Source: DSNY01 sp016861185
Lineage (GTDB): Bacteria; Pseudomonadota; Gammaproteobacteria; Burkholderiales; Burkholderiaceae_F
Length of the DNA: 19,074 nt
Assembly (NCBI GenBank): GCA_030263275.1
Contig: SZOR01000078.1
Span: 1-19,074, forward strand
Reading direction: 5' to 3'
The position numbers and the translations under genes are program-made. This document shows positions 1 through 6,912 of this stretch, piece by piece. The notes beneath the pieces are model-generated. The model saw only the letters and a program-made list of their open reading frames with translations. It was not told the DNA's origin and did not search any database. The number at the start of each line of letters is the position of its first letter. The stretch's first letter is position 1.

Positions 1-1218
1 CGCCTCGGCGAGCTTGGCGCGGCGCTCTTCCTGCGCGGCGAGCGCGGCGCGCGCGCCGCGCTGCGCGACCAGCGCGTCGTGGACGTCGCGGAACGCCGCC
101 TGCACCGCCTGCTGGTAACCGAGCGCGGCCTGCTCGCGCCGCGCCGCGGCGGCGTCGACCTGCGCGCCGATGCGATGGATGCCGATGATCGGCTGCACGA
201 GTCCCGCCGCGATCGACCAGACGCGCGCCGGGCTCTTCAGCAGATCCGAAAGCTCCGCGCTTTCGCCGCCGAACGACGCGGTCAGCGTCAGCGACGGGAA
301 ATACTGCGCGCGCGCCTCGGCGATGCGCGCATCGGCCGCGACGAGCGCGGCTTCGGCGCGGCGCACGTCGGGGCGTCGCTCGAGCAGATCCGAAGGCAGC
401 CCGGGCGGGACGTCGGGGCCGGGATCGAACTTCTCGAGGTCCACGCCGCGCGCGACCTGCGGCGCGAAAACGGCGCGCGCGCTGCGGCCGGCCAGCAGCG
501 CAAGCGCCGCTTCGGTCTGCGCGACCGCGCGCTCCAGCGGCGGCACCACCGCGGCGACCGCCGCGCGTTCGGCTTCGGCCTGCGCGAATTCGAACTCGCT
601 CGCCACCCCCGCCTCGCGCCGGCGCTGCTGCAGGCGGACGTTTTCGTCGCGGGTGGCGAGCGTCGCCCTGGTCAACGCCAGCTCGGCATCGAACGCGCGC
701 AGCGAGAAGTAGGTCGTGGCCGCCTGCGCGGCGAGCGCGATGCGCACGGTCTGCGCGTCGAAGCGCGTCGCGAGCAGGCTCGCGTCGGCGGCGTCCCGGC
801 CCGAACGCAGCTTGCCCCACAGGTCGACTTCGTACGCGGCCGCGAGGCCGAGGTTGTGCGTCGTCGAAGTGAACGGCGGGCCCTGCCGCAGCTCGGTCGC
901 TTCGCTGCGCTTGCTGCGGTTCGAGCTTGCGGTGACGTCGAGCGAAGGGAAGAGCGCCGAACGCGCGAGCCGCAGATTCGCGCGCGCTTCGTCGATGCGC
1001 GCCACCGCCGCGCGCAGGTCGAGGTTGTTGGCGAGCGCCTCCTCGATCAGCGCGGTGAGCTGCGGATCGTTGAACAGCGTCCACCAGCGATCGAGCCCGG
1101 CCGGCGCCTGCCCGGTCGCGGCCGGCAGATCGAGCGCGGGCTTCGCGGTTTCGGTCGTCGCGCAGGCGGCCAGCAGCGACGCCACGGCCAGCGCGGCAAG
1201 CGTGCGGAGCGGTTTCAT
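1..1218 (-). CDS. RND efflux outer-membrane channel lipoprotein (OprM/NodT-like), 3' end outside window
   Basis: This is the outer-membrane factor of a tripartite RND pump, expected to trimerise into a periplasm-spanning tunnel. The visible 406 residues begin with a lipoprotein signal, MKPLRTLAALAVASLLAAC, with lipobox LAAC and acylated Cys19. The mature part shows OMF/NodT landmarks: DRWWTLFNDPQLTALI near residues 40-55, AAYEVDLWGKLRSGRDAA in the first repeat, and LPSDLLERRPDVRRAEAALVAADARI in the second. The family is usually about 450-500 residues, so roughly the last 60-90 residues lie before base 1. The ATG overlaps the stop of the pump gene (ATGA), implying translational coupling as the last gene of the operon. 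The family call is firm. The transported substrates cannot be read from the sequence. Confidence 0.93.
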   Translation of the reverse strand, partial: MKPLRTLAALAVASLLAACATTETAKPALDLPAATGQAPAGLDRWWTLFNDPQLTALIEEALANNLDLRAAVARIDEARANLRLARSALFPSLDVTASSNRSKRSEATELRQGPPFTSTTHNLGLAAAYEVDLWGKLRSGRDAADASLLATRFDAQTVRIALAAQAATTYFSLRAFDAELALTRATLATRDENVRLQQRRREAGVASEFEFAQAEAERAAVAAVVPPLERAVAQTEAALALLAGRSARAVFAPQVARGVDLEKFDPGPDVPPGLPSDLLERRPDVRRAEAALVAADARIAEARAQYFPSLTLTASFGGESAELSDLLKSPARVWSIAAGLVQPIIGIHRIGAQVDAAAARREQAALGYQQAVQAAFRDVHDALVAQRGARAALAAQEERRAKLAEA

Positions 1219-4200
1219 CGTTTGCCCTCCAGCACCGCGATCGCGGTCGCGTGCATCTCGGCGCTGCGTCGTTCGCCTTCGGCGACTTCGGCGTACAGCT
1301 CGGAGGCCGAACGGGGCTCGCGCAGCCTGCGGTCGGTCAGGATCTTGAAGAACAGCGGGATGAAGAAGATCGCGAGGAAGGTCGCCGCGATCATGCCGCC
1401 CATCACGCCGGTGCCGACCGAATGCCGCGCGCCGGCGCCTGCGCCGGTGGAGATCACCAGCGGCAGCACGCCGAGGATGAACGCGAGCGAGGTCATCAGG
1501 ATCGGCCGGAAGCGCAGCCGCGCCGCCTCGATCGCCGCGGCCGCCGCCGAATAGCCTTCGCGCACCTTCAGCACCGCGAATTCGACGATCAGGATCGCGT
1601 TCTTCGCGGCGAGTCCCAGCAGCGTGACCAGCCCGATCTGGAAGTACACGTCGTTGGCGAGCGGCGCGCGGCCGAGAAACATGTTGAGGTAGCCGCCGAT
1701 CCACACCGCGGCCAGCGCGCCGAAAGTGCCGAACGGCAGCGCGAGCAGCACCGAAATCGGCAGCGACCAGCGCTCGTACAGGGCAGCCAGGATCAGGAAC
1801 ACCATGATCGCCGCCATCGCGAGCGCCAACCCGCCGGCGCCGCCGGACTTCTTTTCCTGGAACGACGCGCCGCCCCAGTCGAAGCTGAAGTCCGCCGGTA
1901 GCGTCTCGGCCGCGATGGCCTCGACGCGCGCGATCGCCTGTCCGGTGCTGACCCCCGGCGCGCCCTGGCCGAAGATCTTGACCGCGGGCAGGTTGTTGAA
2001 GCGGTCGAGCGAGTCCGGCCCGGACGAATAGCGGACGTTCGCGAGCGAGCGCAGCGGCACCATCTCGCCGCGCTCGGAGCGCACCCACACCGCGCCGATG
2101 TCGTCGGGCCGGTTGCGGTACTGCGGCTCGGCGCTCATCAGCACCTGCCAGGTGCGGCCGTAGCGGTTGAAGTCGTTGACGTAGTAGTAGCCCAGCGTGG
2201 CCGACAGCGTGTTGAACACCTCGTCGACCGGCACGCCGAGCGCCTTCGCCTTCTCGCGGTCGACGTCGACGCGAAGCTGCGGCACGTTCGCGCGCCACAG
2301 CGTCTGCGCGCCGCCGAGCGTCGGGTCGGAATTCAACCGGCCGAGGAACTGCTGCAGCACTTCCTGCGTCTTGGCCGGGCCGCCTTCGCCGCGGTTCTGC
2401 AGGTACAGCTCGTAGCCGCCGGCCGTACCGATGCCGAAGATCGGCGGCGGCGCGAACGCGAGGACCAGCGCTTCCTTGATGTGGCCGGTCTGCATGAAGA
2501 ACTCGCCGACCAGTTGCGGCGTCGTCACGTCGCGCTCGTCCCAGTGCTTCTGCGTGACGAAGATCGTCGCCGCGTTGTTGCGGAAGCTGCCGCCCAGGAA
2601 GTCGAAGCCGGTGAACGCGACCACGTCCTGGTTGACCGGGTTCTTCTGCAGGATGTCGGTGACCTGGCGCGTGACGGCGTCGGTCCGCTGCAGCGAAGCG
2701 CCGTCGGGCAGGATCACCGCGGCGATGTAGAAGCCCTGGTCCTCGTCGGGCACCAGCGAACCCGGCGTGGCGCGCCACAGCCCGGCGGTGATCAGGACCA
2801 TGCCGGCGAACAGCGCGACGCCGAGCGCACCGCGGCGGATCATCCAGGTCACGCCCGAGACGTAGCGCCCGGTCATGCGGCCGAACCAGCCGTTGAACCA
2901 GCGGAAGAACGCCCACGGCGCCTTGTGCTCGTTGCGCAGGATCATCACGCACAGCGCGGGCGTCAGCGTCAGCGCGACGATGCCCGAGATCACGACCGAG
3001 ATCGAGATCGTGATCGCGAACTGGCGGTACAGCTCGCCCGTCAGTCCGCCGAGGAAGGCGATCGGCACGAACACGGACACGAGCACCAGCACGATCGCGA
3101 CGACCGGGCCGCTGACTTCGCGCATCGCCTCGATCGCCGCTTCGCGCGCGCCGAACTTCTCCTCGTGCATGATGCGCTCGACGTTCTCCAGCACGACGAT
3201 CGCGTCGTCGACGACGATGCCGATCGACAGCACCATGCCGAACAGCGTCAGCGTGTTGATCGAGTAGCCGAGCAGGTACAGACCGGCGAAGGTGCCGATC
3301 AGCGACACCGGCACCGCGACGATCGGGATCAGCGTCGCGCGCCAGTTCTGCAGGAACAGGAACACGACCGCGATCACCAGCAGCATCGCCTCGCCGAGCG
3401 TCTTGACGACCTCGCGGATCGACACCTCGACGAAGCGCGTCGTGTCGTACGCGATCGCATACGACAGCCCCTGCGGGAAACGCTCGGCGAGCCGCGCGAC
3501 CGTCTGCTTGACGTCGCCCGCCACTTCGAGCGCGTTCGCCCCCGGCTGCAGGAAGATGCCGACCAGCGTCGCGCTCCTGCCGTTGTAGGTGCCGTTGAAC
3601 TCGTAGTCCTTGCTGCCCAGCTCCACGCGCGCGACGTCCTTCAGCCGGATCGTGGCGCCGCCGGGACTGCTGCGGACGATGATCTCCTCGAACTCCTTCG
3701 GGTCCGCCAGCCTGCCCTGCGTCGTGATCGTGTAGACGAGTTCCTGCTGCCCGCTGTACGGTGCCTGGCCGACCTTGCCGGCGGCGAACTGGGCGTTCTG
3801 CTCGTTGATCGCGCGCGCGATGTCGCCGGTCGTGAGCCGCAGTTGCGCGAGCCGGTCCGGGCGCACCCAGATCCGCATCGCGTAGTCCTTCGCGCCGAAG
3901 ATCTGCACGTTGGTCGTGCCGGGGATGCGCTTCAGCTCGTCGAGCACGTTCAGCGTCACGTAGTTCGACGTGTACAGATCGTCGAAGCGGTTGTCGGGCG
4001 AGAAGAATGCGATGACCTGCAGGAAGCTCGACGACCCTTTCTCGACCGTGACGCCCTGCCGCCGCACTTCCTGCGGCAGCCGCGACTCGGCCTGCTTGAC
4101 GCGGTTGTTGACGTTCAGCGCCGCCTGGTCGACGTTGGTGCCGATCTCGAACGTCACCTGGATCTGCACGATCCCGTTCGACGACGAGTTCGAGCTCATG

Positions 4201-4433
4201 TACAGCATGCGCTCGACGCCGTTGATCGCGTTTTCGAGCGGTGCGGCGACGGTCTTTTCGATCACGTCGGCCGAAGCGCCCGGATAGATCGCCTGCACCG
4301 TGACCACCGGCGGTGCGATCTCCGGGTACTGCGCGATCGGCAGGTTGCGCATCGCGGCCAGGCCCGCGAGCACGATGAAGATCGACAGCACCGCGGCGAA
4401 GATCGGGCGGTCGATGAAGAAGCGGGAGAACAT
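1215..4433 (-). CDS. RND multidrug efflux pump, inner-membrane HAE1-family permease (AcrB/MexF-like)
   Basis: This is the proton-driven inner-membrane transporter of the tripartite pump, 1072 residues, the usual length for HAE1 permeases. It starts with the typical MFSRFFIDRPIFAAVLSI helix. It then shows the porter-domain signature NLPIAQYPEIAPPVV and NGVERMLYMSS, and the TM4 motif GIVVDDAIVVLENVER. The adjacent Asp409 and Asp410 in that motif match the proton-relay pair Asp407/Asp408 of AcrB. The second half repeats the layout with FGTFGALAAVWIGGYLNM and GLVTLLGLAAKNAILIVEFA. These features separate it from heavy-metal (CusA-type) and SecDF-type RND proteins. The start is fixed by the family's N-terminus, 74 bases after the adaptor stop. 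The last 4 bases overlap the channel gene. Drug specificity is not predictable here. Confidence 0.97.
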   Translation of the reverse strand: MFSRFFIDRPIFAAVLSIFIVLAGLAAMRNLPIAQYPEIAPPVVTVQAIYPGASADVIEKTVAAPLENAINGVERMLYMSSNSSSNGIVQIQVTFEIGTNVDQAALNVNNRVKQAESRLPQEVRRQGVTVEKGSSSFLQVIAFFSPDNRFDDLYTSNYVTLNVLDELKRIPGTTNVQIFGAKDYAMRIWVRPDRLAQLRLTTGDIARAINEQNAQFAAGKVGQAPYSGQQELVYTITTQGRLADPKEFEEIIVRSSPGGATIRLKDVARVELGSKDYEFNGTYNGRSATLVGIFLQPGANALEVAGDVKQTVARLAERFPQGLSYAIAYDTTRFVEVSIREVVKTLGEAMLLVIAVVFLFLQNWRATLIPIVAVPVSLIGTFAGLYLLGYSINTLTLFGMVLSIGIVVDDAIVVLENVERIMHEEKFGAREAAIEAMREVSGPVVAIVLVLVSVFVPIAFLGGLTGELYRQFAITISISVVISGIVALTLTPALCVMILRNEHKAPWAFFRWFNGWFGRMTGRYVSGVTWMIRRGALGVALFAGMVLITAGLWRATPGSLVPDEDQGFYIAAVILPDGASLQRTDAVTRQVTDILQKNPVNQDVVAFTGFDFLGGSFRNNAATIFVTQKHWDERDVTTPQLVGEFFMQTGHIKEALVLAFAPPPIFGIGTAGGYELYLQNRGEGGPAKTQEVLQQFLGRLNSDPTLGGAQTLWRANVPQLRVDVDREKAKALGVPVDEVFNTLSATLGYYYVNDFNRYGRTWQVLMSAEPQYRNRPDDIGAVWVRSERGEMVPLRSLANVRYSSGPDSLDRFNNLPAVKIFGQGAPGVSTGQAIARVEAIAAETLPADFSFDWGGASFQEKKSGGAGGLALAMAAIMVFLILAALYERWSLPISVLLALPFGTFGALAAVWIGGYLNMFLGRAPLANDVYFQIGLVTLLGLAAKNAILIVEFAVLKVREGYSAAAAAIEAARLRFRPILMTSLAFILGVLPLVISTGAGAGARHSVGTGVMGGMIAATFLAIFFIPLFFKILTDRRLREPRSASELYAEVAEGERRSAEMHATAIAVLEGKR

Positions 4434-4469
4434 GGGATCGGAGTCGCGAGTCGGAATCGATGGAGGGCG

Positions 4470-4500
4470 CTCCCTCTCCCCAACGAGCGGGGAGAGGGAG
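4470..4500. repeat. GC hairpin of the CCCTCTCCC family between adaptor and pump genes
   Basis: A perfect 12-bp inverted repeat (CTCCCTCTCCCC at 4470-4481 and its complement at 4489-4500) encloses a 7-base loop. It fills much of the 74-base gap between the adaptor stop and the pump start. The same arm sequence recurs just after icmF at 10292-10317, so it looks like a dispersed intergenic repeat. With no T-run it is not a classical terminator. In the transcript it would form a strong stem that could protect the upstream segment or lower pump expression relative to adaptor. Confidence 0.75.
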
Positions 4501-4507
4501 TCTCGGC

Positions 4508-5761
4508 TTACTTCTTCTTCACCTCGCCTTTCGCGGGCCCGCCGTTGGCCGCATCGGCGCCGGGCGGCGGACCGACGACGATCGGCGCGCCGGTCGGGAT
4601 CGGGAAGATCTTCGCCATGCCTTCGACGACCACCTGATCGCCGGGCTTCAGCCCCGACTCGACGATCCACTGATTGGCGCCTTCGATCTCGACCCAGTCG
4701 CCGACCGTGACCGGCCGCGGCAGCGCGATGTCCTTGCCTTCGGGCGACTTGGCGGCGACGTAGACGAACTTGCCTTGCGGTCCGTCCATCACCGCGCGCT
4801 GCGGAACGACGATCGCATTCGGCCGCGCCGCGCCGTTCAACTGCACGCGCACGAACTGCCCCGGATGCAGCACGCCGTCCGGATTGGCGATCTCCGCGCG
4901 CGCGTCGAACGATCCGGTCGCGGGATTGATGCGCGCGTCGATGAACGACAGCTTGCCCTTGCGCGGAAACACCGAGCCGTCGGCGAGCCGCAGCGTCACT
5001 TCGAGCGCGCCCTTTTTCGGATCGGGCAGCACGAGCCTGCCTTCGGCGACGAGCTTGTCGAATCTGAGCTTCTCGTTCTCCGACACGCTGAAGTTCACGT
5101 GCAGCGGATCGATCTGCGAAACCGTCGTCAACAGGCTGTCCGCTCCGGGCGACACGAGGCTGCCTTCGGACTTCTGGGCGCGGCTCGCAAATCCGCTGAC
5201 CGGCGCGGTGACCGTCGTGTACGAGAGGTTCAGCCGCGCTTCGGTCAGCCGCGCCTGCGCGAGCTTCACGCCCGCGGCCGCCGTTTCCTCCGCCGACGCC
5301 GCGTCGTCGTATTCGCGCTGGCTGACCGCCTTGTCGCCGACCAGCGGTTTGAGCCGCTCGGCCAGGCGCTTGGCCTGCGCGAGTTGCGCCTCGGCCTGCG
5401 CGAGCGCGGCTTCGGCCTGCTGGACCTGCGCGGCATAGGGCTTCGGGTCGATGACGAACATCGTCTGCCCCGCCTTCACTGCGCCGCCCTCCTGATACGT
5501 GCGGCGCTCGAGGATGCCTTGCACGCGCGCGCGCACTTCGGCCTCCTTCGATCCCGCCGTCTGGCCGACGTATTCGAAGCGCACCGGTACGGTCGCAGCC
5601 TTCACCTGCAGCAACGTCACCGGCGCGGGCGGGAATCCGCCGAAGCCGCCGTGCTGATTGCCGCCGCTGCAGGCGGCGAGCGTCGAGGCGAGCAGCGCGG
5701 CCGCAGCGGCCGCCGTGACCGCGCGGACGCGGCGTGATTGAGTGAGGATCGTCGCGTTCAT
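4508..5761 (-). CDS. RND efflux periplasmic adaptor lipoprotein (AcrA/MexE-like, HlyD family)
   Basis: This membrane-fusion protein links pump and channel in the periplasm, 417 residues, normal for the family. The N-terminal signal (residues 1-31) ends in lipobox LAAC with Cys31 as the predicted lipid anchor. Next come the first lipoyl half (VRARVQGILERRTYQEGGAVKAGQ), an alanine/glutamine-rich coiled-coil hairpin (about 105-165), the second lipoyl half (YTTVTAPVSGFASR), and the beta-barrel and membrane-proximal domains (SFDARAEIANPDGVLHPGQ, PQRAVMDGPQGKFVYV). The protein ends in a lysine-rich EVKKK tail. The reading frame stays open 91 codons further upstream, but the start at 5761 is chosen because the signal peptide begins there and GGAAAAAG lies just before it. 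It is the first gene of the operon. No TetR or LysR regulator gene lies directly beside it. Confidence 0.95.
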   Translation of the reverse strand: MNATILTQSRRVRAVTAAAAAALLASTLAACSGGNQHGGFGGFPPAPVTLLQVKAATVPVRFEYVGQTAGSKEAEVRARVQGILERRTYQEGGAVKAGQTMFVIDPKPYAAQVQQAEAALAQAEAQLAQAKRLAERLKPLVGDKAVSQREYDDAASAEETAAAGVKLAQARLTEARLNLSYTTVTAPVSGFASRAQKSEGSLVSPGADSLLTTVSQIDPLHVNFSVSENEKLRFDKLVAEGRLVLPDPKKGALEVTLRLADGSVFPRKGKLSFIDARINPATGSFDARAEIANPDGVLHPGQFVRVQLNGAARPNAIVVPQRAVMDGPQGKFVYVAAKSPEGKDIALPRPVTVGDWVEIEGANQWIVESGLKPGDQVVVEGMAKIFPIPTGAPIVVGPPPGADAANGGPAKGEVKKK

Positions 5762-6204
5762 CTTTTTCCAACACGCGGCCGAGTGCGGCCGCCGAAGCGT
5801 TCGCCTCCCTTGGCGGGGAGGGGGAAGGGGTGGCGTTTCATGACGAGTGGTCGATCGCGCGCGGCGTGATTCGACATGGCTCGTGGCGCGGCCCGCCGGC
5901 AAAGGCGCGTTTGTGGCGCGGCATTGTTGCTGGAAGATGTCCGGCGCCGGATGCTCCGTTGCAAATGCAATCTGGCGTCGTGGCCATCCGCGCGGGGCAC
6001 GAAGTGTGACGGCGCGCGCGAGCCTGCGCTGCACGCGAATGCGGGAGTCGAACGATGCGGCGCGAGCCGGTCAGAACCGGCCCCGGCTCACGCTGGAGGG
6101 GAAAGACGGGCAGACGTCGCCGCGCGTCGGGCGGCGACGTCGAGATCGAAGTTGGCGGACCTGCGGGCGCAGTCAGTCAGGCCGCGGCGCCCCGGCCGCG
6201 CGGT
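5762..6204. other. Gene-free leader of the efflux operon (443 bases)
   Basis: No convincing gene lies here: overlapping frames translate to arginine/alanine-rich strings without family features. The stretch should hold the efflux-operon promoter, but no good -35/-10 pair was found. Two structures are visible. One is a purine/pyrimidine-skewed block near 5806-5834 containing CCTCCC and GGGGAGG, loosely like the other G/C hairpins in this window. The other is a short inverted repeat, TTGCA-AA-TGCAA, at 5959-5970, about 200 bases before the adaptor start, which could be a repressor site. Both are weak. Confidence 0.4.
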
Positions 6205-6507
6205 TCAGCAGATGCCCGACCCGGAGCCCATGTTCCGTTCCAGGCGCCGGATGCGCTGCTCGAGATCGCACAGATCGGTCGCCTGCGACAGATAGCGCTC
6301 GACTTCGCGCATGCGCGCGTTGTCGAACTGGTCCGCGAACCAGCTGAACAGCTTCGGGAAGAAGCTGCGCATGGCTTCCGCGCGGCGGGCCGCGACGGCA
6401 CGCGCGTCGGCGGCCGGCGGGGTCGAGCGGGCGGCCGTCGCTTCGACGGATCGCGGCGCTTCGTGGAAAAGTCCATCGCCTTCGTAGATCGGCGTCAGTA
6501 CTCGCAT
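6205..6507 (-). CDS. DUF3563 family small protein
   Basis: A 100-residue protein of unknown function. The C-terminal half carries the DUF3563 pattern: an aromatic amphipathic stretch (RSFFPKLFSWFADQF, 47-61) followed by REVERYLSQATDLCDLEQRIRRLER (67-91), matching the family's YL-x-QATD-x-x-DLE-RI-R-x-LE core. The N-terminal 45 residues are Ala/Arg-rich and look unstructured. I recall most members as shorter, roughly 50-70 residues, so this is a long version. The start at 6507 is supported by AAAGGAAG a few bases upstream. Two cysteines (80 and 100) are present, the second being the last residue. The gene is transcribed away from icmF across a 405-base divergent region. No role can be assigned. 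Family membership is from memory of the motif. Confidence 0.75.
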   Translation of the reverse strand: MRVLTPIYEGDGLFHEAPRSVEATAARSTPPAADARAVAARRAEAMRSFFPKLFSWFADQFDNARMREVERYLSQATDLCDLEQRIRRLERNMGSGSGIC

Positions 6508-6912
6508 GGTGCTTCCTTTCACCTCGTTTCGAGGCCTGTTGCTGCAATGCACAGTACCGGATATCGGGGCGACTCAAGCCAAGAAAAGGCATTGGATTCA
6601 TGTAATTAGTGGTACCCTTCAAACTTGGTCGAGCATTCTGGTTGACGCAGCGCAAATGCCGACGTCGGCGCAACCTCAAGCCGGTCAACCGGCGGGCCCG
6701 GCATGCCGCCGGCAGCCTGGGCGGCGCCGGCTACGACCGCCCGCATCGGGTGGGCGAGCGGGCACCCTTCTTGACGTTAACGTCAACGGCACCTAGAGTC
6801 GCCGGACGCGCCCCCGTTGTGCCGTGCCTGTCCGCGGCAGCGACCGGGTGCCACAATCGTCCGACCCGGTGCGCTCCTCCTCGCCGCGCGCCGCCGATGC
6901 CGGAGCCTCGCC
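6508..6912. other. Divergent regulatory region between DUF3563 gene and icmF
   Basis: This 405-base region has no supported gene. On the right it holds the icmF promoter and palindromic operator (6771-6799). On the left it holds the DUF3563 leader, including a CCTCG-TTT-CGAGG hairpin (6522-6534) just upstream of the ribosome-binding site. The segment around 6575-6650 is AT-richer than its surroundings, as expected for a promoter, but no hexamer pair could be fixed for the DUF3563 gene. Confidence 0.5.
6771..6799 (+). promoter_or_regulatory. icmF promoter with LiuR-like 16-bp palindromic operator
   Basis: TTGACGTTAACGTCAA at 6771-6786 is a perfect 16-bp palindrome. Its first six bases double as a -35 (TTGACG), followed by a 17-base spacer and the -10 TAGAGT at 6794-6799. 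This predicts a start near 6806 and a leader of about 107 bases before icmF. From general knowledge, the MerR-family regulator LiuR of branched-chain amino acid and acyl-CoA degradation binds closely similar palindromes in proteobacteria. That fits a gene acting on isobutyryl-CoA from valine. Assignment to LiuR is inference. MerR activators usually sit on 19-20-base spacers, so with 17 bases here simple repression by occlusion is more likely. Confidence 0.7.

Noticed and set aside
2481..4637. A 718-codon plus-strand open frame opposite the RND pump
   Set aside because: Composition is dominated by Asp, Arg and His runs, with no recognisable domain. The minus-strand pump is unambiguous over the same bases.
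4434..5774. Upstream extension of the RND pump frame through the adaptor gene
   Set aside because: The frame is open by chance. The adaptor in another frame of the same strand matches its family throughout, and the pump N-terminus is at 4433.
5762..6034. N-terminal extension of the adaptor by 91 codons
   Set aside because: It would bury the lipoprotein signal peptide inside the protein; the Arg-rich extension has no family match.
6535..6552. TGCTGCAATGCACA motif upstream of the DUF3563 gene, reminiscent of TGC-rich phasin-type regulator sites
   Set aside because: The symmetry is partial and I cannot recall the consensus precisely enough to claim a site.
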